A model generated the notes under the pieces. That model saw nothing but the letters and a program-made list of their open reading frames with translations, searched no databases and was not told where the DNA came from. From assembly GCA_900540255.1 (NCBI GenBank), contig UQFE01000041.1, positions 1-18,616 on the forward strand: a stretch of DNA of 18,616 nucleotides, read 5' to 3'. A program made the translations under genes and the position numbers. Of the stretch, positions 8,382-15,148 are shown one piece after another (the stretch's first letter is position 1; every line of letters starts with the position of its first letter). The DNA is from an uncultured Clostridium sp. GTDB taxonomy: Bacteria > Bacillota > Clostridia > Clostridiales > Clostridiaceae.

Positions 8382-8410
8382 ATGAATAATTTTTTCTAAA
8401 AGTATATAAT
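8382..8410 (+). promoter_or_regulatory. Upstream promoter candidate of tsaD
   Basis: ATGAAT (8382-8387), a 17-base spacer and a perfect TATAAT (8405-8410). The -10 box lies within AGTATATAATACT (8401-8413), itself a palindrome. A transcript from here would begin inside the hairpin at 8410-8436 and have a leader of about 140 bases. Confidence 0.35.
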
Positions 8411-8436
8411 ACTTTGTAGGATTATACTACAAGGTA
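8410..8436 (+). repeat. Inverted repeat (hairpin) upstream of tsaD
   Basis: TACTTTGTAG (8410-8419) pairs with CTACAAGGTA (8427-8436) with one G-T pair and a 7-base loop. The following TTTGTTATATTTT is T-rich but broken, so it would be a weak terminator at best. It lies just at the predicted start of the upstream promoter, so it may be a 5' mRNA structure or an operator. Confidence 0.5.
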
Positions 8437-8461
8437 TTTGTTATATTTTAAATATACATTA

Positions 8462-8477
8462 GTGAATTTATATTCAC
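8462..8477. promoter_or_regulatory. Operator-like palindrome GTGAAT-N4-ATTCAC
   Basis: GTGAAT (8462-8467) and ATTCAC (8472-8477) form a perfect dyad around TTAT, ending 10 bases before the -35 box of the better tsaD promoter. The size and position suit a dimeric regulator. It does not match the known Rex, Spo0A or PerR consensus sites. Confidence 0.4.
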
Positions 8478-8487
8478 AAGTAATAAT

Positions 8488-8516
8488 TTGATTATGTAAT
8501 ATTATTAATATATAAT
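8488..8516 (+). promoter_or_regulatory. Main sigma-A promoter candidate of tsaD
   Basis: TTGATT (8488-8493), exactly 17 bases, then TATAAT (8511-8516). It is the best housekeeping promoter in this region, about 40 bases before the tsaD start, with the palindrome 8462-8477 immediately upstream. Confidence 0.6.
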
Positions 8517-8555
8517 ACAAATTGGTATTATTCAGTAAAAGAAGAGGTAAAATAA

Positions 8556-9566
8556 ATGGAAGATAAATATATTTTGGCTATAGAATCAAGCTGTGATGAA
8601 ACTTCAGCAGCTGTTGTATTAAATGGAAGAGAAATATTATCAAATGTGATTGCATCACAAATAAGTACTCATGAACAGTATGGGGGAGTAGTTCCTGAAG
8701 TTGCTTCAAGAATACATATAGAAGCTATAAGTGGCGTTGTTGAAGAAGCATTATTAAAAGCAAATATTACTTTAGAAAAGATAGATGCAATTGGAGTTAC
8801 ATATGGTCCTGGATTAGTTGGAGCATTATTAGTGGGGTTACAATTTGCAAAGGGATTAGCATTTGCAAGCAAAAAGCCTTTAGTTGGTGTAAATCATATT
8901 GAAGGGCATATTTGTGCAAATTATATACAACACAAGGATTTAAAACCTCCATTTATTTCATTAGTAGTTTCAGGTGGGCATACTTTTATAGTTCATGTTA
9001 AGGATTATGGGATATATGAAGTAATAGGTCAAACTAGAGATGATGCTGCTGGTGAAGCATATGATAAGGTTGCAAGAGCATTAGGACTAGGATATCCAGG
9101 GGGACCTAAAATAGATAAATTAGCAAAAGAAGGAAATCCGAAAGCTATAACATTTCCAAAAGCAAATTTCCATGAAGAAACATTAGATTTTTCATTTAGT
9201 GGGGTAAAATCAGCAGTTCTTAATTATTTAAATAAGTGTAATATGCAAAATATTGAAATTAATAAAGCTGATGTTGCAGCTTCATTCCAACAAGCTGTAG
9301 TAGATGTTTTAAAGGATAATGTATTATTAACTTGTAAGAAAAAAAATATTGATACTATTGCAATTGCAGGTGGAGTTGCTTCAAATTCAACATTAAGGGA
9401 AACTCTTATTAATGAAGCTGGTAAGAAAGGAATTAAGGTTTTATTCCCAACTCCTATTTTATGTACAGATAATGCAGCTATGATAGGAAGTGCAGCATAT
9501 TTTAATTTTATTAATGGAAAAGTTAATGATTTAAATTTAAATGCAAAACCAAATTTAAAATTATAA
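8556..9566 (+). CDS. tsaD: tRNA N6-threonylcarbamoyladenosine transferase TsaD
   Basis: TsaD transfers the threonylcarbamoyl group onto A37 of tRNAs reading ANN codons (t6A), working with TsaB, TsaE and TsaC/Sua5 in the cytoplasm. The 336-residue length is standard. The ASKHA ATPase fold is visible: [13 protein letters not shown] (7-19), [11 protein letters not shown] (38-48), metal-binding H114 and H118 in [47 protein letters not shown], and D305 in CTDNAAMIG. The ATG has AGAGGT upstream. None of the partner genes (tsaB, tsaE, tsaC) is in this window. The short gap to the next gene (83 bases) lacks a clear terminator, so partial co-transcription is possible. Confidence 0.97.
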   Translation: MEDKYILAIESSCDETSAAVVLNGREILSNVIASQISTHEQYGGVVPEVASRIHIEAISGVVEEALLKANITLEKIDAIGVTYGPGLVGALLVGLQFAKGLAFASKKPLVGVNHIEGHICANYIQHKDLKPPFISLVVSGGHTFIVHVKDYGIYEVIGQTRDDAAGEAYDKVARALGLGYPGGPKIDKLAKEGNPKAITFPKANFHEETLDFSFSGVKSAVLNYLNKCNMQNIEINKADVAASFQQAVVDVLKDNVLLTCKKKNIDTIAIAGGVASNSTLRETLINEAGKKGIKVLFPTPILCTDNAAMIGSAAYFNFINGKVNDLNLNAKPNLKL

Positions 9567-9575
9567 AGCTAGGGA

Positions 9576-9593
9576 TTAAGTACATATACTTAA
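9576..9593 (+). repeat. Small inverted repeat after tsaD
   Basis: TTAAGTA (9576-9582) and TACTTAA (9587-9593) form a perfect 7-bp stem around CATA, ten bases after the tsaD stop. It is followed only by AGGTTTT, so it is a weak terminator at best or an operator for the next gene. Confidence 0.35.
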
Positions 9594-9649
9594 AGGTTTT
9601 AAACATATTTATAAAAATATAAATTAGGGATGTATGGGGAGAGAAGGCA

Positions 9650-10672
9650 ATGAAGTTTTTACCGTATTCAAATGGGGTACGCAAAGTAAGCATGAAAAAA
9701 CATAGAAGTCCTAAAGATAAGTTTAAAATTGCAATTACTATAATTGTTGCTATTTTAATAATTGGGATAGTTACACAAAGTTTAGTTGATTTTGTTGATG
9801 GGGAAAGATTAAAAAAGAGAGTAAACTATACAACTGTGGATGAATTAAGAATGGATTATAGAGTAGAAGGGGAAGGTAGTTATACTATTATTTTTGATGG
9901 GGATATAGGTACTACCTTAGAAGAATGGACTCCTATTGTAGAGAAATTAATGGAAAAAGATAGCGTTAGAACATTTGTTTATAATAGACAAGGATATGGA
10001 TATAGTGATATTTCATCTTCGGGTAGAATACCAAAAGAGCAGGCAAGGGATTTAAAAATATTATTAAGAAAAGCTGGACTTTCTGGTCCATATATTATAG
10101 TTGGGGAAGGATATGGATCATTAGTATTAACAAGTTTTGCAGAACAGTTTAAGGATTCTGTTGCAGCTGCAATAATGATTGATCCTATTAATGAAAAATA
10201 TACTCAAACAAATGAATATAAAAAAAGCCAGACTATAACTAAGATAAGGAGACTGATTGAAAAAATAGGTTCTAAATGTGGATTTACAATGTTGTTAGAT
10301 AAATTAAATTTAGATATTAATTTAGATGATTATGAAAATGGTCTTTTAGAAAAGAATAAAGAAGAATTTTTAGCATTAAGAACTAAATCAAAATATACAA
10401 CAGCAGTTTATAATGAATTTAATAATATACTTAAAGGTACAAGCCATAGTCAAAATAAAGGTGTATTTTCAGATGTTCCTTATTATTTATTAACTAAAAA
10501 TAGTGATGATCCATTAAAGAACTTAGGAGATGAAAGTTTAACAACTGTATATGTAAGTAGTTGTGAAAAAGACTATTTACCATTAAATGATAAGGAAAAT
10601 GTTCTTTCGGCTATAAGACAAACGGTAAAACAATTACAAGAAATTGATAATGTTAAAAAAGAAAAAAAATAA
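9650..10672 (+). CDS. Membrane-anchored alpha/beta-hydrolase-fold protein, apparently without the catalytic residues
   Basis: The 340-residue protein has a basic N-terminus, one membrane helix (about 26-43: IAITIIVAILIIGIVTQS) and an alpha/beta hydrolase domain facing outward (positive-inside rule). Fold markers are the oxyanion-loop region FDGDIGTTLEEW (82-93), NRQGYGYSD (112-120) and the strand before the nucleophile elbow. The elbow reads VGEGYGS (151-157) in place of GxSxG, so Gly154 stands where the catalytic Ser should be. The C-terminal position of the His reads SSCEKDYLPLNDKENVL (303-319), with no His. It is therefore probably a non-enzymatic binding or scaffold protein. The start follows GGGGAG; ATG 9692 is an alternative that leaves the helix intact. 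Its place between tsaD and htrA gives no function. Confidence 0.8.
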   Translation: MKFLPYSNGVRKVSMKKHRSPKDKFKIAITIIVAILIIGIVTQSLVDFVDGERLKKRVNYTTVDELRMDYRVEGEGSYTIIFDGDIGTTLEEWTPIVEKLMEKDSVRTFVYNRQGYGYSDISSSGRIPKEQARDLKILLRKAGLSGPYIIVGEGYGSLVLTSFAEQFKDSVAAAIMIDPINEKYTQTNEYKKSQTITKIRRLIEKIGSKCGFTMLLDKLNLDINLDDYENGLLEKNKEEFLALRTKSKYTTAVYNEFNNILKGTSHSQNKGVFSDVPYYLLTKNSDDPLKNLGDESLTTVYVSSCEKDYLPLNDKENVLSAIRQTVKQLQEIDNVKKEKK

Positions 10673-10679
10673 TTTAGAG

Positions 10680-10707
10680 CGCTAGCAATTTGCTAGCGTT
10701 ATTTTTT
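10680..10707 (+). terminator. Intrinsic terminator after the alpha/beta-hydrolase-fold gene
   Basis: CGCTAGC (10680-10686) pairs with GCTAGCG (10692-10698) around AATTT, followed by TTATTTTTT. It lies seven bases after the stop codon. Confidence 0.88.
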
Positions 10708-10787
10708 ACAATTTTAGGTTCTGATTTAAATTATATATGTTTTAATCTTTGCTATTAAATAGTTTAATTTTAATTAAGCCTTATAAT

Positions 10788-10825
10788 TGTCATATATTTG
10801 ACACATATAGTGGTTATATTATAAG
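10788..10825 (+). promoter_or_regulatory. Promoter of htrA with overlapping inverted repeat
   Basis: A perfect -35 TTGACA (10798-10803) and TATAAG (10820-10825) are 16 bases apart, predicting a start near 10832 and a leader of about 50 bases. TGTCA (10788-10792) and TGACA (10799-10803) form a dyad that covers the -35 box, as an operator would. Confidence 0.6.
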
Positions 10826-10881
10826 TATCAAATAAATAAATAAGGTTATATTTAAATATAAATAAAAAGGAGATAATATAT

Positions 10882-12084
10882 ATGGATAATGAGAATATTT
10901 ATGATGCAGCTTATAAAGAAGCACATACAATTGAGTATGTAGAAACAAAAAATAATTTTGAGGAAGAACCGAAGAAAAAAAATAAAAAAGGAAATGGAAA
11001 TGGATTTGCAAAGTATATTGCAATAGCACTTATTTGTTCTTTATTTGGTGGAGTAGTTGGTTCAGGAGTTACTTACGCTATATCAGGAAAAAATAATTCA
11101 AGTGAAAAGTCAAGTAGTAAGGTCTTAGCTGATCCAGCATCATTTGCAACAGATAATACAGCATTATCTGCAGTTGATATATATAAGAAGGTAGCACCTG
11201 CAGTTGTTATGGTATCAACAAAAACAATTCAAAGTGTTAATGGATGGTTCCAACAAGAAACAGAAGGTATGGGATCTGGATTTATAATAAATGAAGAAGG
11301 TTATATATTAACAAACTATCACGTAATTGATGGAGCAAAGGAAGTTACAGTAACTTTAAGTGATGGAAGAGAAGTAACTGCATCAGTAGTTAATTATGAT
11401 TCAGATAAAGATATTGCTATGATAAAAATAAATGAGGAAGTAAAAGTTCCTGGAGTTGTAGAATTAGGTGATTCAGATGCATTACAACCAGGTGAGGAAG
11501 TAGTGGCAATTGGTAATCCGTTATCAAAGGAATTATCATCAACATTAACAAAGGGAATAATAAGTGCATTAAATAGAAATGTTGAAACACAATCAGGTGT
11601 TAGCACAAACTTAATACAAACAGATACAGCTATTAACGCTGGTAATAGTGGTGGACCATTAATAAATACTAAAGGTCAAGTTATTGGAATTAATACATTA
11701 AAGGCAAGTGATGGTGCTGAGGGTATAGGATTTGCAATTCCAATAAATGATGTAAAAGAAAAAATTGATTCATTATCTAAACCAATATTAAATTTAGGTG
11801 TATCAGTTAGAGTTGTTGATGAAACATTAGCTAAAAAATTAAATTTAGAAGAAGGGTTATATGTTGTAGAGGTAACTGAATATTCATCAGCTGAAAAGGC
11901 TGGATTAAGAAGTGGAGATTTAATTGTTAAGGCTGATGGAAGAAGAATAAAAACATTTGAAGAATTACAAGAAGTAAAGAATTCTAAAAAGGAAGGTGAT
12001 TCTATTAACATAGAATTTATTAGAGATGGTAAAACTCAAAATGCAAATGTAACATTAACACCATCACAAACAGTAAATAATTAA
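10882..12084 (+). CDS. HtrA/DegP-type trypsin-like serine protease with PDZ domain
   Basis: This is an envelope quality-control protease that degrades or refolds misfolded exported proteins. Of its 400 residues, the first 40 are acidic and lysine-rich and cytoplasmic. One membrane helix (about 43-67) is followed by a Ser/Lys-rich linker. The protease domain (about 95-290) has the full triad: H147 in TNYHVID, D177 in SDKDIAM and S256 in NAGNSGGPL. A single C-terminal PDZ domain (about 305-393) has GLYVVEV as its binding strand and AGLRSGDLIV. This single-anchor, single-PDZ layout is that of Gram-positive HtrA/HtrB/YyxA proteins. The ATG has AAGGAG upstream. It is monocistronic, between its own promoter and a strong terminator. 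The paralogue name cannot be settled from sequence alone. Confidence 0.95.
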   Translation: MDNENIYDAAYKEAHTIEYVETKNNFEEEPKKKNKKGNGNGFAKYIAIALICSLFGGVVGSGVTYAISGKNNSSEKSSSKVLADPASFATDNTALSAVDIYKKVAPAVVMVSTKTIQSVNGWFQQETEGMGSGFIINEEGYILTNYHVIDGAKEVTVTLSDGREVTASVVNYDSDKDIAMIKINEEVKVPGVVELGDSDALQPGEEVVAIGNPLSKELSSTLTKGIISALNRNVETQSGVSTNLIQTDTAINAGNSGGPLINTKGQVIGINTLKASDGAEGIGFAIPINDVKEKIDSLSKPILNLGVSVRVVDETLAKKLNLEEGLYVVEVTEYSSAEKAGLRSGDLIVKADGRRIKTFEELQEVKNSKKEGDSINIEFIRDGKTQNANVTLTPSQTVNN

Positions 12085-12092
12085 TTGTAAAT

Positions 12093-12142
12093 AAATATAA
12101 TAAAACCATATGAATTTTTATTCATATGGTTTTATTATATTT
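12093..12142. terminator. Bidirectional terminator between htrA and the first glycosyltransferase
   Basis: A perfect 22-bp inverted repeat (12093-12114 with 12121-12142) surrounds a T-rich 6-base loop, with the central CCATATGAA/TTCATATGG core and A-rich/T-rich outer arms. The outer arms give a T-rich run in either direction, so it serves both convergent genes. It overlaps the stop codon of the minus-strand gene by two bases. Confidence 0.9.
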
Positions 12143-13259
12143 AAATTAAAATACTTTCATAAGCTTTTAAAGTAGAAGTTGCTGTATTTTGCCAGTTGAA
12201 ATTTAAACTATGCTTATAACCCATTTGACCATATTTTAATAATAAATCAGGGGAGTTTAATAAATAAAGTATTGCAGAAGCTAATTCATCTGTATTGTTT
12301 GGGTTAATTAAAACTGCATTATTTTCTGTAACTTCAGGAATAGAGGTAAGATTAGAGGCTATTACAGGAGTAGCACAACTCATTGCTTCAAGAGGAGGTA
12401 ATCCAAATCCTTCATAAAGAGAAGGATATATAAATAATTCTGAAGCGTTGTAAAAATAAGGTAAATCATAATCGGGTATGAATCCTGTAAAGATAATTTT
12501 ATCATCTATAAAGAGTTCTTTACATAATTCTTGAAGTTTAGCTCCTTCATCACGGACAGAGCCACATAATACAAGCTTATAGTCTTTATTTAATGATTTA
12601 TAAATTTTTTTAAAGGAGAGTATAATTTCTCTTACATTTTTTCTAGTGCTAAAGCCACCAATATATAATAAAAATGGTGAATAAATATTATATTTATTTT
12701 TTATATAATCCTTACAGGATGTTTTATTCAATGGTTTATAATTTAAATTTGCAGCTAAGGGTGTAACAAAAATTTTTTCTTCTTTTATTGAAGGAAAAAA
12801 TCTTAATATATCCTTTTTAGAATATTCAGAAACTGTTAATATTGCCTTTGAATTGTTTATTATAAAAGGCATATCTTTAAGAAATCTTTCTAAATATCCC
12901 CTGCCAACAGTTTGAGGTAATATATATGGAATTAAATCATGAATAGTAACTACTACTGGAGATGTATAAAGTGAATTTAATCCTATTCCATTTTGTGGAA
13001 TATGATGTAAATCAATATTATTATTTTTAATAAAACTTGGGTAATAATAATTTTCGTAAAATCCTCCATGTCTTTTGGAAGTAAAAATTATTTTTGAATT
13101 ATTTTTTTTAAATTCATTATAATTTTCACCTGCCCAGAATATAGAATAAGTATTTTTTTTATCTATATTAAGAAGTTCCCTAAGAAGATTTTCAATGTAG
13201 GTCCCTATTCCAGAACCTTTATATAAATTAACTCCTCTAGCGTCAATTGAAATTTTCAA
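12141..13259 (-). CDS. GT4-family glycosyltransferase, spore coat cluster copy 1 (CotSA-like)
   Basis: This 372-residue GT-B fold enzyme has an N-terminal acceptor domain starting MKISIDARGV and KGSGIGTY (14-21), with TIHDLIP (105-111). The C-terminal donor domain has IGGFSTRKN (200-208), [19 protein letters not shown] and the E-x7-E pair E283/E291. The family transfers a sugar from a nucleotide donor. CotSA of Bacillus is the related spore coat member next to cotS. The start is TTG 13259: AGGAGG lies nine bases upstream, and the nearby ATG is out of frame and meets a stop after two codons. It is divergent from a CotS-family kinase and is a paralogue of the gene at 16241-17359 with the same length. 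The sugar and acceptor are unknown. Confidence 0.9.
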   Translation of the reverse strand: MKISIDARGVNLYKGSGIGTYIENLLRELLNIDKKNTYSIFWAGENYNEFKKNNSKIIFTSKRHGGFYENYYYPSFIKNNNIDLHHIPQNGIGLNSLYTSPVVVTIHDLIPYILPQTVGRGYLERFLKDMPFIINNSKAILTVSEYSKKDILRFFPSIKEEKIFVTPLAANLNYKPLNKTSCKDYIKNKYNIYSPFLLYIGGFSTRKNVREIILSFKKIYKSLNKDYKLVLCGSVRDEGAKLQELCKELFIDDKIIFTGFIPDYDLPYFYNASELFIYPSLYEGFGLPPLEAMSCATPVIASNLTSIPEVTENNAVLINPNNTDELASAILYLLNSPDLLLKYGQMGYKHSLNFNWQNTATSTLKAYESILI

Positions 13260-13268
13260 AGCATAACG

Positions 13269-13274
13269 CCTCCT
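13269..13274 (-). promoter_or_regulatory. Ribosome binding site that fixes a TTG start
   Basis: AGGAGG on the minus strand is nine bases before TTG 13259. The only ATG in between (13264-13262) reads ATG CTT TGA, so it cannot be the start. The MKIxIDxR N-terminus shared with the second glycosyltransferase confirms the TTG. Confidence 0.85.
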
Positions 13275-13308
13275 AAAAAACCTATAATATATAAATATTA
13301 AAAAAAAG

Positions 13309-13317
13309 TAATTTATG
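13309..13317 (-). promoter_or_regulatory. Possible sporulation -10 element for the first glycosyltransferase
   Basis: CATAAATTA on the minus strand (13317 down to 13309) fits the sigma-K -10 consensus CATAnnnTA, 50 bases before the TTG start. No matching -35 AC motif is found at 16 bases, so the call is weak. Confidence 0.25.
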
Positions 13318-13327
13318 TGATAGTAAA

Positions 13328-13356
13328 CACAATGAAATATAGGATTTCATATAATA
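13328..13356 (+). promoter_or_regulatory. Sigma-K type promoter before the first CotS-family gene
   Basis: CACA (13328-13331), a 16-base spacer and CATATAATA (13348-13356) fit the sigma-K consensus mACm-N16-CATAnnnTA at every defined position. The start codon is 27 bases after the -10. This predicts late mother-cell transcription of the three-gene CotS operon. Confidence 0.6.
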
Positions 13357-13383
13357 CAAGGAAGAAAGCTTTAGGAGTTAGCT

Positions 13384-14379
13384 ATGGATAAAGAAGAATT
13401 AAAAAAATATATAGAATCTAATTATAATATCAAGGTACAAGCTGTAGAAAAAGTTAAAAATAGTTATAGGATAGGAACTGAAAATGGTGATTATGCTATA
13501 AAAATAATAAAGTATGACTTTCCACACTTTTATTTTATTTTATCTGCAATGGAGCATTTACAAAAAAAAAAATTTAGTAAAATTCCAATTATATTAAATA
13601 GTGTAAATGGTTCAAGGTATGTTAAGTTAGAAAAGCAATATGCTTATTTAACAGAATGGATACCTTCAAGAGTTAGTAATTATGATAATCCTATTGAATT
13701 AGCAAAAGTTGCTCAAAAACTTGGAGAACTTCATAATTGTAGTACAAATTTTAATATAAATAAGCAAATGAGACCACGAATTGGGTGGTATTCATGGATT
13801 AAAGTATTTAACACAAGATGTGATGAAATCTTAGATTTTAAAAATAGAATAAATCAAAAAGCATATAAATCAAATTTTGATTATATTTATTTAAAAAGTT
13901 TAGATGATGAAATAAAAAGGGGAAAAAGAGCAATACAATCCTTAATAAGTCATAGATATATGGAGGTTATGGATAAGGAGGTAAAAAAATTTGGATTTTG
14001 TCATCATGATTTTGCACACCATAATATTTTAATTGATGAAAAGGGTGAGTTAAACATTATAGACTTTGATTACTGTATTTTGGATTCTCATTTGCATGAC
14101 TTATCATCATTATTAATAAGGGCAATGAAGGGAGCAAAATGGAGTAAGGAAAAAGCCAATTTAATAATAGATAACTATTGTAAAACCAATGATTTAAATA
14201 ATGATGAATTTAAATTAATGGGGGATTTCATAAGTTTTCCGCAAGCATTTTGGCAAATTGGACTTCAATATTATTGGGAACAGCAGCCGTGGGGAGAAAA
14301 GTTTTTTGAAGATAAGATAAATAAATACTTGGATGATATTGAATATAGGGAAGAATTCATAGAATCATATTTTCAATAG
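13384..14379 (+). CDS. CotS-family spore coat kinase-fold protein, copy 1
   Basis: The 331-residue protein has the APH/choline-kinase fold of the CotS family. The N-lobe holds a likely ATP-binding lysine in DYAIKII (K40) and a hinge YLTEWIPSR (88-96). The family-typical KSNFDYIYL is at 162-170. The catalytic loop HHDFAHHN (207-214) supplies D209 and N214, and IIDFDYC (225-231) gives the metal-binding D227. All needed residues are present, so phosphotransfer is plausible; the target is unknown. Related Bacillus CotS and CotI are coat proteins. The ATG has AGGAG upstream. It leads an operon with the next two genes and is divergent from a GT4 glycosyltransferase, with a sigma-K promoter between. 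Confidence 0.9.
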   Translation: MDKEELKKYIESNYNIKVQAVEKVKNSYRIGTENGDYAIKIIKYDFPHFYFILSAMEHLQKKKFSKIPIILNSVNGSRYVKLEKQYAYLTEWIPSRVSNYDNPIELAKVAQKLGELHNCSTNFNINKQMRPRIGWYSWIKVFNTRCDEILDFKNRINQKAYKSNFDYIYLKSLDDEIKRGKRAIQSLISHRYMEVMDKEVKKFGFCHHDFAHHNILIDEKGELNIIDFDYCILDSHLHDLSSLLIRAMKGAKWSKEKANLIIDNYCKTNDLNNDEFKLMGDFISFPQAFWQIGLQYYWEQQPWGEKFFEDKINKYLDDIEYREEFIESYFQ

Positions 14380-14388
14380 AGAGGTGGA

Positions 14389-15135
14389 ATGAATTTGGAT
14401 ATTATAGAGTATTTAAATAGCAATGGAATTATTGTTGGCGAAGAAAATTTTCCAAGGATAAAAAATAAAAAAAAAGAATGGAATGTAAAAAATCAAATTT
14501 CACTAATAATAGAAGTACAAAAAATTTTGAAAGGAAAAAAATCATATATAATTCCTAGAATTGAGAGCTCAATTGGACATGAAATAGAAAGTTTTATAGT
14601 ACAAACTAAGAAAATATCAAAAATGATTAAATTGTATGAGGAAAAATATTATAAAGATGATTTTGACTATTTCATCATTGAAGAAGGAAATAAGATTTTA
14701 GCAAGGGCTAATAGAACAATAAATGCATTAGATGAAGATATGTACTTAAAATTAATATTAAGGAGTATGAACAATTATGAAATATGCTTAGGAAAGGTAG
14801 ATGAAGGAAATTTAAAAAAGGATGGAATGATAATTTGTATAAGAAGTACAAGATATATTTCATATAATATGTTAGAACATGATTGCTATAACTATATAAA
14901 GAGATTAAAGAAGAAGGGATATAGTGGGAATGTAATGGAAATAGTAAATGATTTTTCACAAAAATCAGGATTAGGAAATGAAAGTATAGATTATATAAGA
15001 GTATTAGTAAATTATCCAATTGAAGCTATTAAGATATTATCAAAAATAAAGTATGATAGAAGTCGATTTACTAATGATGAATGGGTGAAAGAAATTAATA
15101 TGTCACAAAGAATAGATGGTATTGAACTTTTATAA
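14389..15135 (+). CDS. Truncated CotS-family pseudokinase
   Basis: The 248-residue protein has no recognisable motif on its own but aligns with its CotS neighbours. KDDFDYFIIEEGNKILARANRTINAL (89-114, overlapping) matches the family KxDFDxxxL helix. From C133 to Y169 it aligns without gaps to C217-Y253 of the protein at 15149-16183, including DxYNY. NDFSQKSGLGNE and VNYPIEAIKIL match its C-terminal helices. The glycine-rich N-lobe with its ATP lysine is absent. The catalytic HLD position reads LGK (134-136), so Asp is replaced by Lys136, and the DFD motif reads STR (153-155). It cannot be a normal kinase. The reading frame is intact, with GAGAGGTGG upstream, so it is not an obvious pseudogene. 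It sits 9 bases after one CotS gene and 13 before the next. Confidence 0.75.
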   Translation: MNLDIIEYLNSNGIIVGEENFPRIKNKKKEWNVKNQISLIIEVQKILKGKKSYIIPRIESSIGHEIESFIVQTKKISKMIKLYEEKYYKDDFDYFIIEEGNKILARANRTINALDEDMYLKLILRSMNNYEICLGKVDEGNLKKDGMIICIRSTRYISYNMLEHDCYNYIKRLKKKGYSGNVMEIVNDFSQKSGLGNESIDYIRVLVNYPIEAIKILSKIKYDRSRFTNDEWVKEINMSQRIDGIELL

Positions 15136-15148
15136 GTGGGGGAACAAA

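Larger units (their letters stand above)
8258..8555. other. Divergent intergenic region between the rusA-like gene and tsaD
   Basis: This 298-base A/T-rich stretch holds no convincing small gene on either strand. It contains two promoter candidates for tsaD (8382-8410 and 8488-8516), a hairpin at 8410-8436 and a palindrome at 8462-8477, all listed separately. For the minus-strand rusA-like gene only a weak promoter is visible: TTGTTT (8341-8336), 17 bases, then AATTAT (8318-8313). Confidence 0.6.

Noticed and set aside
10814..11029. Minus-strand reading frame opposite the htrA start
   Set aside because: Low-complexity hydrophobic product, no ribosome binding site, and it lies antisense to the htrA promoter and coding region.
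14708..15019. Minus-strand reading frame inside the pseudokinase gene
   Set aside because: Leu/Tyr/His-rich composition is the typical mirror image of an A-rich coding strand; no start signal.
15116..15148. In-frame upstream ATG for the second CotS-family gene
   Set aside because: It overlaps the preceding gene and lacks a good ribosome binding site; ATG 15149 follows AGTGGGGG.
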